Origin: UJ101 sp047975265
Lineage (GTDB): Bacteria; Bacteroidota; Bacteroidia; Flavobacteriales; UJ101
Length of the DNA stretch: 64,000 nt
Assembly: GCA_047975265.1 (NCBI GenBank)
Contig: JBKEDE010000011.1
Span: forward strand, 186,001-250,000
Direction of reading: 5' to 3'
Positions 54,401-61,895 of this stretch are shown piece after piece. Position 1 is the stretch's first letter. Each line of letters begins with the position of its first letter. The position numbers were made by a program, and so were the translations under genes. The notes under the pieces were generated by a model that saw only the letters and a list, made by a program, of their open reading frames with translations, was not told where the DNA came from and ran no database searches.

Positions 54401-54610
54401 TATTTTAATCATCAAATTTTAAGACCTGATCGTGTTATTGTAAAAGGAAAATATGCCGTTTTAATTGATTACAAAACAGGAAAGCAACATCCACAAGACA
54501 AAACACAAGTACAACAATATGCTGATGCTTTAAAAAATTTAGGTTACATCGTTCAAAAAAAATTATTGGTCTATATTCATAAAACAACCCAAATTATAGA
54601 ATTAAAATAG
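51485..54610 (+). CDS. UvrD-type helicase with C-terminal nuclease domain (AddA/RecB-like)
   Basis: 1041 residues. Superfamily 1 helicase: NASAGSGKTYTL (I), AITFTNKAAAEM (Ia), FIDEFQDTS (II), GDSKQSIYRWRGGD (III), TIHKSKGLQFPVV (V) and YVATTRAVERLYI (VI). A C-terminal PD-(D/E)xK-type nuclease has LIDYKTGKQH near residue 1000. This is the AddA-like subunit of a double-strand-break resection enzyme; the AddB/RecC partner is not in the window. No Chi interaction can be inferred. Confidence 0.92.
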   Translation: MIKPSTLKIYNASAGSGKTYTLVKEYLLIILGTNDYYRFSNILAITFTNKAAAEMKDRIIEALKEFSSKNLSNQENDLFKTLCHDLQIKPEQLRERAQKTLSRILHQYSTFSVSTIDKFTHRLIRSFSQDLGLSSNFEVEMDADKLLHESVEVLLSKLGKDSKITPLLLHYALSKLDEDKSWNISSDLTDIAKILLKEDHQGYIKNLKTHTVEDFVELKNRIIKQQQAIKKQLTLFSTSFFNLLNNNAISPTSFAHQDLPNFFGKFNQPDLSKIIIGTRLQKQLDSQKFYSNSTDSEQMVKIDTVFNPIKNIIHSATTFLEENKPTYFLNQLILQTVSSLTVINEIEKELTFLKEENNILLNSEFNKIISEEIKNQPAPYIYERIGEKYNHYFIDEFQDTSVLQWQNLKPLIENQLAQSGNALIVGDSKQSIYRWRGGDPEQFINLSENGDGLPFRTENLNTNYRSFKEIIQFNNQFYQNASKSFENESYKDLYQTTTNQLTNNKENGFIEIHLIEKSKNSDYNQIQLDYVLHTIQSLHKEGFKYKEITVLVRYNKHGIKIAQHLIKNEIPIVSKESLLLKNSIEIQLIEKILRIIHTENDFKTRAEFLMQLHQNNILFIEEDLHSFIKKTIPLPLHLFFKQLEKSALFFDLKEARSKSLYGLVEYCYRQFRLIQKGKNAYIQYFLDFVLTYTSKKSNDLDNFLLYWNEKKEKESIVMPNENDAVQIMTIHKSKGLQFPVVILPYTDWNAFSDNNAYVWIPLENEHNKVFDYFYVPAGKNLSEGNSIGKKIIDQNNNQIQLDNLNVLYVATTRAVERLYIATLHQKKTEKSSIAYYFNDYLNQKNIPKPEQFLYQQGSKERVVNSDIPKPIIPIQFYSNEWKSILEINKTAPLFWNTEETSALEYGNRIHHILSKIEYEEETDFVLNHFLSIGSISKKDFEVTQRKIKEIIQTESLAPYFKRDYKIFNEREIYFNHQILRPDRVIVKGKYAVLIDYKTGKQHPQDKTQVQQYADALKNLGYIVQKKLLVYIHKTTQIIELK

Positions 54611-54819
54611 CCTGCTGGTTTTATTATTTTTAACATCAAAGTCTGTGTAAAAGAATTCTCCTTTTTTGCTTAAAAGCATTAAAATAGAGGAAAAATAAGG
54701 TTCAAAAATGCTAAAACACCATAAAATATACACGAGTTAGAGCTATTTTTGTTTCAAAAACTTTCTATTTCTAAAAAAAACTCTATATTTAGGGAATTTT
54801 CCAAAATAATTTAAAATAT

Positions 54820-56601
54820 ATGAACAACGAAATTACAAGAATCTTTGACATTCCTTACTACCAGTTAAAGCATAAACCATTAGAAAAAGCCCTTATAACC
54901 AAGTATAACGGGGAATGGGTTGCTGAATCTACTCAATCTTATTTAGAAAAAGCTACTTTGATTAGTAAAGCTTTATTAGAAATCGGTGTACAAAAAGATG
55001 AAAAAATAGCTATAATCACTTCTACCAACCGAAACGAATGGCATATTATAGATATTGGAATCCAGCAAATCGGAGCAATTAATGTCCCTATTTATCCAAC
55101 CATCTCAGAATCCGATTACGAATATATTTTTAACGACGCCGGTATTACATACTGTTTTGTTTCTGATAAAGAGTTAGTCGATAAAGTAAACGCCATAAAA
55201 GACAAAGTTTCTACATTCAAAGGTTTATATTCATTTAATGATGTAAAAGGTTGCCCTAATTGGAAAGAACTTTTAGAATTAGGAAAAAAAAGTACCAAAG
55301 ATCAAGAAGTTGAAGACCTAAAAAAAACCATTCAACCGGAAGATTTAGCTACGATTATTTATACTTCCGGAACAACCGGAAATCCTAAAGGCGTTATGCT
55401 TGTTCATAAAAATATAGTTTCCAACGTATTAAACAGCGAAGAACGAATTACAACGAGTGTAGACAGAAGCCTTAGTTTTTTACCGATTTGTCATGTATTT
55501 GAACGGATGATTACTTATTTATACCAAAAAAAAAGTATTTCGATTTATTTTGCAGAAGCCATAGAAAAAATAGCCGACAATGCCAAAGAAATTAAACCGG
55601 AGGTGATGACGGTAGTTCCTCGTCTTTTAGAAAAAGTATACGATAAAATTATCGAAAAGGGACAAGAACAAACCGGTATAAAATTTCGATTATTCTTTTG
55701 GGCAGTAGAATTGGGAGAACAATATATTCCTTTTAAAAATCAAGGTATTATCTATAATTTAAAACTATCCATTGCACGTAAACTTATTTTTTCCAAATGG
55801 CAAGAGGCTCTGGGAGGAGAAATAAAAGCTCTGATTTCAGGAAGTGCTTCCTTGCAAAAACGTCTCACCAAAGTATTTACAGCAGCCGGATTACCCGTTG
55901 TAGAAGGTTATGGACTAACGGAAACTTCTCCTGTGGTTTCTGTTAATACTTTACGAAAAGGGATGATGGAAGCCGGAACCGTAGGAAAACCTTTAGAAGG
56001 TGTTCATGTTAAATTTGACACAGATGGAGAAATTTTGGTAAAAGGCGATAACGTCATGAAAGGATATTACAACCAACCTGAAAAAACCGCCGAAGTTTTT
56101 ACCGAGGATGGTTATTTTAGAACTGGCGACATCGGCGAATTTACCGAGCAAGGACTTTTACGTATTACCGATCGTAAAAAAGAGATGTTTAAAACATCCG
56201 GTGGAAAGTATATTGCACCCCAGCTTATTGAAAATATGATAAAAGAATCCCGTTTCGTTGAACAAATCATGGTTGTCGGTGCAGGAGAAAAAATGCCTTG
56301 TGCCTTTATCCAACCCGATTTTGATTTTTTAAAGTCATGGATTAAACTAAAAAACTATAATGTAGATACTTCTTCAAACCAATCCATCGTAACCAACCAG
56401 ATTATAATAGACCGTATTCAAAAAGTGGTTGATGGATTTAATACAAAATTGGGGAAATGGGAACAAATAAAAAAAATAACCATTACACCTAATTTGTGGA
56501 CTATTGAAGATGGACATCTGACACCTACCATGAAATTAAAAAGAAAACAAATCAAAGAAATATACCACGATGAATATGAAAAAATGTATGAAAGGGCATA
56601 A
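54820..56601 (+). CDS. Long-chain fatty acid-CoA ligase (AMP-dependent synthetase)
   Basis: 593 residues. ANL superfamily motifs: TIIYTSGTTGNPKGVML (P-loop), GYGLTETSPVVS, GYFRTGDIGEF and the C-terminal DRKKEMFKTSGGKY; final Lys in TPTMKLKRKQ. The size and LFFWAVELGEQY region match FadD15/long-chain acyl-CoA synthetases of Bacteroidota. It activates fatty acids to acyl-CoA. A TATATTTA box at 54784-54791 may be its promoter. Confidence 0.93.
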   Translation: MNNEITRIFDIPYYQLKHKPLEKALITKYNGEWVAESTQSYLEKATLISKALLEIGVQKDEKIAIITSTNRNEWHIIDIGIQQIGAINVPIYPTISESDYEYIFNDAGITYCFVSDKELVDKVNAIKDKVSTFKGLYSFNDVKGCPNWKELLELGKKSTKDQEVEDLKKTIQPEDLATIIYTSGTTGNPKGVMLVHKNIVSNVLNSEERITTSVDRSLSFLPICHVFERMITYLYQKKSISIYFAEAIEKIADNAKEIKPEVMTVVPRLLEKVYDKIIEKGQEQTGIKFRLFFWAVELGEQYIPFKNQGIIYNLKLSIARKLIFSKWQEALGGEIKALISGSASLQKRLTKVFTAAGLPVVEGYGLTETSPVVSVNTLRKGMMEAGTVGKPLEGVHVKFDTDGEILVKGDNVMKGYYNQPEKTAEVFTEDGYFRTGDIGEFTEQGLLRITDRKKEMFKTSGGKYIAPQLIENMIKESRFVEQIMVVGAGEKMPCAFIQPDFDFLKSWIKLKNYNVDTSSNQSIVTNQIIIDRIQKVVDGFNTKLGKWEQIKKITITPNLWTIEDGHLTPTMKLKRKQIKEIYHDEYEKMYERA

Positions 56602-56699
56602 CGATCAACTCAACTAATAAACTCCATCTATTTCAATCTCTCATTTTATATAATCTGAGGGATTCTTTTTTAAACCCTATCTTTACAAAAAAATAAACG

Positions 56700-58079
56700 A
56701 TGGGCAATACATTCAAAGATCTAAATTTAACCGAGGCTTTAGCTCAGGCTTTAGCTCAATTAGAATTAGACACACCCACTCCTATTCAAAAACTTTCACA
56801 TAAACCTATTTTGTCGGGAAGTGATGTAATAGGTATTGCCCAAACAGGTACCGGTAAAACATTTGCGTATCTTCTCCCTATTTTAAAAAATTTAAAAACA
56901 ACTTCAGATATTCCTCCAAAAGTTATTGTTATGGTTCCTACAAGAGAATTGGTATTACAAGTTGTGGAAGAAGTTAAAAAATTAACCCGGTTTAGTTTTG
57001 TTCGCGTGGGGGGCGTTTATGGTGGCACTAATATAAATACACAAAAATTTATTGTTTTAGAAGGGTTGGATATTCTAATTGCTACGCCCGGACGTTTGTA
57101 TGATTTGGTTATAGAACAACATCTGAACTTAAAATTGGTTCGCCAATTTGTAATTGATGAAATAGATGTAATGATGGATTTAGGCTTTCGTTATCAAATA
57201 ACCAACTTGATGGATTTGCTTCCTAAAACACAAAACATCCTATTTTCGGCAACCATGACAGAAGAAGTGGAAACTTTAATACAACACGAATTTAAAAACC
57301 CTATAAAAGTATCTGTTGCAAAATCAGGAACTCCTCTTGAAAATATTGAGCAATATTATTATAAAGTTCGTAACTTTTATACCAAAATCAATTTAGTGGA
57401 ATACTTAGTTTCCAACCGAGATACCTACTCCAAAATTATTTTATTTACTGCTCATAAACGTATGGCTGATTTGGTTTATAAAGAATTAAATGACCGTATT
57501 CCGGGTGAATGTGTCATTATTCACTCCAATAAATCACAAAATTACCGCATACATTCTATTAAACAATTTTCAGAAAATGAAAAACGAATCTTAATTTCTA
57601 CCGATATCATTGCACGTGGTTTAGATATTGAAGATATTTCCCATGTAATTAACTTTGACACACCTGAATTTCCCGAAAATTATATGCATCGAATCGGGCG
57701 TACCGGAAGGGCTGAAAAAAAAGGTGTTACCATTACTTTAACTACTGAAAAGGAGCTACATTATAAAAAACAAATCGAACGTTTAATGGAAATTGAAATT
57801 TCATCACTTCCTTTTCCTGAAGAAGTAGAAATCACAACAAAACGAACTATAGATGAAAAACCGCGTCAAACTGAAATTCAAAATAAATTAAAAGAAAAGA
57901 AAAAAGAAAAAAACAAATCTTGTGGAGTTGCTTTCCATGAAAAAAAAGCTAAGAATAAAAAAACAAATTTAGGCGGAAAATATCATCGTGAAACAAAAAA
58001 GAAATATAAAAAAGCTAAAACCAAAGGTGATAAAGCTCTTAACCAACGAAACAAAAATGCAAAACGAAAATATAAGTAA
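56700..58079 (+). CDS. DEAD-box type RNA helicase (DEID motif)
   Basis: 459 residues. Q motif (TPIQKLS), IAQTGTGKT (I), PTREL (Ia), FVIDEIDVMMDLGF (motif II as DEID rather than DEAD), SATM (III), ARGLDI (V) and HRIGRTGR (VI). The C-terminal 70 residues are Lys-rich (KKKEKNKS, KKYKKAKTKGDK) and probably bind RNA. DEID is a known minor variant in bacteria. Likely role in ribosome assembly or mRNA turnover (inference). A TATCTTTA box lies at 56678-56685. Confidence 0.93.
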   Translation: MGNTFKDLNLTEALAQALAQLELDTPTPIQKLSHKPILSGSDVIGIAQTGTGKTFAYLLPILKNLKTTSDIPPKVIVMVPTRELVLQVVEEVKKLTRFSFVRVGGVYGGTNINTQKFIVLEGLDILIATPGRLYDLVIEQHLNLKLVRQFVIDEIDVMMDLGFRYQITNLMDLLPKTQNILFSATMTEEVETLIQHEFKNPIKVSVAKSGTPLENIEQYYYKVRNFYTKINLVEYLVSNRDTYSKIILFTAHKRMADLVYKELNDRIPGECVIIHSNKSQNYRIHSIKQFSENEKRILISTDIIARGLDIEDISHVINFDTPEFPENYMHRIGRTGRAEKKGVTITLTTEKELHYKKQIERLMEIEISSLPFPEEVEITTKRTIDEKPRQTEIQNKLKEKKKEKNKSCGVAFHEKKAKNKKTNLGGKYHRETKKKYKKAKTKGDKALNQRNKNAKRKYK

Positions 58080-58251
58080 AGTCTTTTTGAATTGAAAAAT
58101 CACCACAAAACAAGATAATATTTTAAAATAGAAATTCTAACGCTGATTGGATAAACTTTGACTAAATAGTCGAACACCGAAAAACCAATTAGGCAATACG
58201 TAATTTTTAATTATTTTTACCTATATTTAATCATTCAATAGAAAAATAGAC

Positions 58252-59880
58252 ATGAACCAAGACTTCAACCAAAACGAAGATCATAATAAATTATTAGCAA
58301 GTGATTTACGAAAAAAATTACAAAAAATATATTTGGGAGGAGGTAAAAAAAGAATTGAAAAGCATAAGAGCAAAGGTAAATTAACTGCCCGCGAACGTAT
58401 TGCCTATTTATTTGACAAAAAAACAAACTCTATTGAAATTGGTGCTTTTGCAGGTGATGGCATGTATCAAAACCACGGAGGATGCCCCTCAGGAGGTGTT
58501 GTTGTTAAAATAGGTTATGTATCGAGTAGGTTGTGTATTGTTGTAGCCAATGATGCTACCGTAAAAGCAGGAGCTTGGTTTCCCATTACAGGTAAGAAAA
58601 ATTTACGGGCTCAAGAAATTGCTATGGAAAACCGTTTACCTATCATCTATTTGGTAGATAGTGCAGGCGTTTATCTTCCTATGCAAGATGAAATATTTCC
58701 TGACAAAGACCATTTTGGACGCATTTTTAGAAACAACGCCCAAATGTCATCGATGGGAATCACACAAATTGCTGCCGTAATGGGAAGTTGCGTTGCAGGA
58801 GGTGCCTATTTGCCCATTATGAGTGATGAAGCTCTTATTGTTGATAAAACCGGCTCTATTTTTTTGGCGGGATCTTATTTGGTAAAAGCTGCTATTGGAG
58901 AAAATATTGATAATGAAACCTTAGGCGGAGCAACCACTCATTCTGAAATATCAGGCGTAACCGATTATAAGTGTGAAAATGATGAAGCCTGCTTAGATCA
59001 AATTAAACGAATAATGGATAAAATCGGGGATTATGATAAAGCTGGATTTAACCGAAAAAAGACATTTCCGCCTCAATTAAAAGAAGAAGAAATATTTGGG
59101 ATATTACCCGCTTCACGATCTGACCAATACGATATGATGGAACTCATTTACCGTTTAGTTGATAATTCTCAATTTGATGCTTACAAAGAAGGTTACGGAC
59201 AGTCTTTAATTTGTGGTTATGCCCGCATCGAAGGTTGGGCTGTTGGAGTTGTTGCTAATCAACGTAAATTGGTTAAATCTAAAACAGGTGAAATGAAGTT
59301 TGGAGGCGTCATTTATTCTGACTCTGCTGACAAAGCTACCCGTTTTATTGCCAATTGTAATCAAAAGAAAATCCCTTTACTTTTTTTACAAGATGTAACC
59401 GGTTTTATGGTAGGAAGCAAATCAGAACATGGTGGCATTATCAAAGATGGTGCAAAAATGGTCAATGCGGTAAGTAATTCTGTTGTACCTAAATTTACGG
59501 TTGTAATAGGAAACTCATACGGAGCAGGAAATTATGCCATGTGCGGCAGAGCATACAACCCTCGTTTTATGATTGCCTGGCCTTCTGCTGAATTGGCTGT
59601 CATGGGCGGTGTTCAAGCTGCCAAAGTATTATTGCAAATTGAGAAAGGAAAATATAAAGCTCAAGGAGAAGAAATTTCACCCGAAAAAGAAGCAGAATTA
59701 TTAGCTCAAATCAAAGATCGGTATGATCAACAAGTTTCTCCTTATTATTCGGCTTCACATCTTTGGACAGATGCTGTTATCAATCCTCTTGAAACACGTA
59801 AATGGATTAGCATGGGAATTGAAATGGCTGACCACGCTCCTATTGAAAAGCCTTTTAACGTAGGTATAATCCAAACCTAA
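58252..59880 (+). CDS. Acyl-CoA carboxylase, carboxyltransferase beta subunit (methylcrotonyl-CoA type)
   Basis: 542 residues with the two crotonase-like halves of biotin-dependent carboxyltransferases. GKLTARERI, GCPSGGVVVKI, DHFGRIFRNNAQMSSMGI, AAVMGSCVAGGAYLPI and GNSYGAGNYAMCGRAY resemble methylcrotonyl-CoA carboxylase beta (FGRIFxNxAxMS) more than propionyl-CoA carboxylase. It transfers carboxyl from biotin to acyl-CoA, probably in leucine breakdown. The biotin-carrying alpha subunit is not in the window. Confidence 0.9.
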   Translation: MNQDFNQNEDHNKLLASDLRKKLQKIYLGGGKKRIEKHKSKGKLTARERIAYLFDKKTNSIEIGAFAGDGMYQNHGGCPSGGVVVKIGYVSSRLCIVVANDATVKAGAWFPITGKKNLRAQEIAMENRLPIIYLVDSAGVYLPMQDEIFPDKDHFGRIFRNNAQMSSMGITQIAAVMGSCVAGGAYLPIMSDEALIVDKTGSIFLAGSYLVKAAIGENIDNETLGGATTHSEISGVTDYKCENDEACLDQIKRIMDKIGDYDKAGFNRKKTFPPQLKEEEIFGILPASRSDQYDMMELIYRLVDNSQFDAYKEGYGQSLICGYARIEGWAVGVVANQRKLVKSKTGEMKFGGVIYSDSADKATRFIANCNQKKIPLLFLQDVTGFMVGSKSEHGGIIKDGAKMVNAVSNSVVPKFTVVIGNSYGAGNYAMCGRAYNPRFMIAWPSAELAVMGGVQAAKVLLQIEKGKYKAQGEEISPEKEAELLAQIKDRYDQQVSPYYSASHLWTDAVINPLETRKWISMGIEMADHAPIEKPFNVGIIQT

Positions 59881-59950
59881 AATTAACCAAACGTGGCGTG
59901 TTTTTTATCTCATTTTCTTTTTTAAATTTGTATGTTGAAAATCAATTTAT

Positions 59951-61108
59951 ATGAAAAAACGACTCATCATTCTATTAGGAATATTTTTAACAACACTCCT
60001 CCAAGGGCAACAGATAAAAGAGCTTTTAGATCAAGGAAAGATCGATGAGGCTTTAGACCTTATTAGTCAAAATGAGAATCTAAGTGCTGAAGATTATTAT
60101 TACACATCGATATTTTATCATCAAAAAGGATATTCTCAAGAAGCCATAAAATACATTGGGTTAGCAATTGAAAAAGAGAAAACGGCAGAATATTACCAAT
60201 TTTTGGCTTTTTTACAAAATAAAAATGGCGATTGCCAAAATGCTTTAAAGTCACTTGATGAAGCGTATAAATTAGAACCTTCAACCCAAGCACAGTTGAT
60301 GAAAGCTAAAGTATATCATTACTGTTTTAAAGAACCTAATTATGATAAAGCCATTTCTATTTATCAAGAAATTTTAAAAATGGAGCCAAATATGGAAGCC
60401 GTTCAAAGTCTTTCACTGCTTTATACCAACCAAAATCGTTACAAACAAGCTCATGACTTTCTTGAAAATTTATTAAAGGAACGACGTTTTTCAGAACATA
60501 AAGATTATATTCAATTTATTAATGCAACACTTTATTTTGAAGAAAAAAATCTTGAAAAAGCAGAAGAACAGTTAAATGCATTATTGACACGAGATCCGAA
60601 AGATTATATTTCATTGGCAAAATTGATTCAAGTTCGTTATGCTCAAAATCGTTCTTACGACACAGAAACTTTGCGAAAACGTTTGTACAAAGGTTATGAA
60701 ACTAAACAATTACCTGAATTTATCAAAGATAGATTTCAGTTTGATCAATTTTCGGTCGGCAAAAACACAGTAAAAGCCTTTGAAACTTTTTCCAACGAAA
60801 AAGATGATGAGGAGGGAACTCAGGTGTTACACAAACACATTTTTGAAGTGTATAATACAGACCAGTTTTTATATACCATCCAAACGGAATATAATGCTGC
60901 AATTCCTATGTATAAGCAACATAATTTAGATTATAATTACTATATAGGCAAAACGGTTTACGGAGAAAAATACGAACATTTTAATTATGGTCCACACCAT
61001 GTTGATGTCGTTTTACAGTATCCTAAAATAAAACAACTTGTAACGGGTATTGTTGAAAATAAATTACAACCTCAGAAAAATTCTAAAACTACCATTGAAA
61101 AATTTTAG
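59951..61108 (+). CDS. Secreted TPR-repeat protein
   Basis: 385 residues: signal peptide MKKRLIILLGIFLTTLLQGQ, then several TPR-like helical repeats (DYYYTSIFYHQKGYSQEAI, AEYYQFLAFLQNKNGD, about 30-240) and a C-terminal domain without a clear match. It probably mediates protein-protein contacts in the periplasm. A TAAATTTG box at 59923-59930 lies 20 bases upstream. It ends with an A/T palindrome (61132-61149) that could help termination but also overlaps the next promoter. Confidence 0.85.
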   Translation: MKKRLIILLGIFLTTLLQGQQIKELLDQGKIDEALDLISQNENLSAEDYYYTSIFYHQKGYSQEAIKYIGLAIEKEKTAEYYQFLAFLQNKNGDCQNALKSLDEAYKLEPSTQAQLMKAKVYHYCFKEPNYDKAISIYQEILKMEPNMEAVQSLSLLYTNQNRYKQAHDFLENLLKERRFSEHKDYIQFINATLYFEEKNLEKAEEQLNALLTRDPKDYISLAKLIQVRYAQNRSYDTETLRKRLYKGYETKQLPEFIKDRFQFDQFSVGKNTVKAFETFSNEKDDEEGTQVLHKHIFEVYNTDQFLYTIQTEYNAAIPMYKQHNLDYNYYIGKTVYGEKYEHFNYGPHHVDVVLQYPKIKQLVTGIVENKLQPQKNSKTTIEKF

Positions 61109-61147
61109 GGTTAATTTAAAGATTATTGAAAAAAAAATAATTATTTT

Positions 61148-61178
61148 TTGGTTTTGTCATACTTATCGTTTACATTTG
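61148..61178 (+). promoter_or_regulatory. Promoter of cysteine-leader transcript (TTG, 20 bases, TACATTTG)
   Basis: TTG at 61148-61150 and TACATTTG at 61171-61178, 20 bases apart, match both Bacteroidota promoter boxes. The transcript start predicted a few bases after the -7 box falls at or within a few bases of the ATG at 61185, so the first leader frame would be leaderless or nearly so. Confidence 0.65.
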
Positions 61179-61184
61179 TTGCGA

Positions 61185-61289
61185 ATGGTCAAAACAGAAT
61201 TACATAAAACATCATTAAACTTTCTCTCTAATGAGGGAAATAACGGTACTTGTATGTGTTGTCGAACGCATTTGTTGTGCTGTTTTTAA
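61185..61289 (+). CDS. Cysteine-rich leader peptide 1 (34 residues)
   Basis: The peptide begins MVKTELHKTSLNFLSNEGNN and ends GTCMCCRTHLLCCF: five Cys in the last 12 residues, clustered at positions 23, 25, 26 and 32, 33. It is preceded by a strong promoter with almost no 5' UTR and followed by an intrinsic terminator at 61320-61355, upstream of sulfur genes. Such peptides are used elsewhere as cysteine sensors: ribosomes pause at Cys codons when Cys-tRNA is scarce. The open frame extends upstream to 61050, but only the part from 61185 lies after the predicted transcript start. Confidence 0.7.
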   Translation: MVKTELHKTSLNFLSNEGNNGTCMCCRTHLLCCF

Positions 61290-61319
61290 ATTTGCTAATA
61301 AATAATAGAATTTATACAT

Positions 61320-61355
61320 AAATCCAGCACCGTGAAAAAGTACTGGATTTTTTTT
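61320..61355 (+). terminator. Intrinsic terminator in the leader (attenuator candidate)
   Basis: AATCCAG (61321-61327) pairs with CTGGATT (61343-61349), extended by A29-T41 and C30-G40 around a loop of about nine bases, followed by a T-run at 61348-61355. It begins 30 bases after leader peptide 1. GTGCTG (61277-61282), spanning the peptide's last Cys codons, is the exact complement of CAGCAC (61325-61330) in the left arm, giving a possible anti-terminator. Confidence 0.7.
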
Positions 61356-61374
61356 AAACAATAAATTTTAACTT

Positions 61375-61494
61375 ATGAAATTTTCAGAATCAAAAATTAA
61401 ACAAAACGATTTTAGCTACATTACTCGATTTAAAACAACTTCTTCATACGATAACACAGTGATAATGTGTTGCTGCAACTACTGTTGCTGTTAA
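61375..61494 (+). CDS. Cysteine-rich leader peptide 2 (39 residues)
   Basis: MKFSESKIKQNDFSYITRF then KTTSSYDNTVIMCCCNYCCC, stop. Six of the last eight residues are Cys, an extreme composition. It begins 20 bases after the terminator's T-run and 78 bases before the DUF2061 start. The Cys codon block (61466-61491) contains GCAAC/GTTGC (61475-61488), which can form a short hairpin. No clear terminator follows it. It resembles a second sensor stage or a translational coupling element; this is inference. Confidence 0.6.
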   Translation: MKFSESKIKQNDFSYITRFKTTSSYDNTVIMCCCNYCCC

Positions 61495-61572
61495 TTTCTC
61501 TTTCCTTTTATCATTTATCAAAACTCAATCAGTTTATATCGATTAACACAAAACTTATTAATCAATTAAAAA

Positions 61573-61857
61573 ATGACTTTAGAACAAATGTTTATAAATC
61601 CGTTATTCAGAAAAGACCAACTAAAAAATTTTGAAGAAGATAAGGCTTCTGAATCTCCTTTTCGAAGTGTCTTGAAATCACTTAGTTGGCGAGTTGTTGG
61701 CACCTTGGATACCATTATAATTTCATGGTTCGTTACCGGAAAAGTTGAATTAGCAGTCTCTATCGGCTCAATAGAATTATTTTCTAAAATGCTCCTCTAT
61801 TTTTTCCATGAAAGAATCTGGAATAGAGTAAAATGGGGAAAACAAAAAGTAGATTAG
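61573..61857 (+). CDS. DUF2061 membrane protein
   Basis: 94 residues. FRSVLKSLSWRVVGTLDTII, followed by a hydrophobic segment, and ELFSKMLLYFFHERIWNRVKW match DUF2061, small two-helix membrane proteins that in Bacteroidota often sit in sulfate-assimilation operons. Function is unknown; the neighbourhood (cysteine leaders upstream, sulfite reductase 38 bases downstream) supports a role linked to sulfur uptake or reduction. The N-terminal 30 residues are charged and variable. Confidence 0.85.
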   Translation: MTLEQMFINPLFRKDQLKNFEEDKASESPFRSVLKSLSWRVVGTLDTIIISWFVTGKVELAVSIGSIELFSKMLLYFFHERIWNRVKWGKQKVD

Positions 61858-61895
61858 TAAATTTATTTACCATTTAAAAAATAAGTATCATTAAA

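Noticed and set aside
61050..61184. Longer 79-codon reading frame for leader peptide 1
   Set aside because: Its first 45 codons overlap the TPR gene and lie upstream of the predicted promoter.
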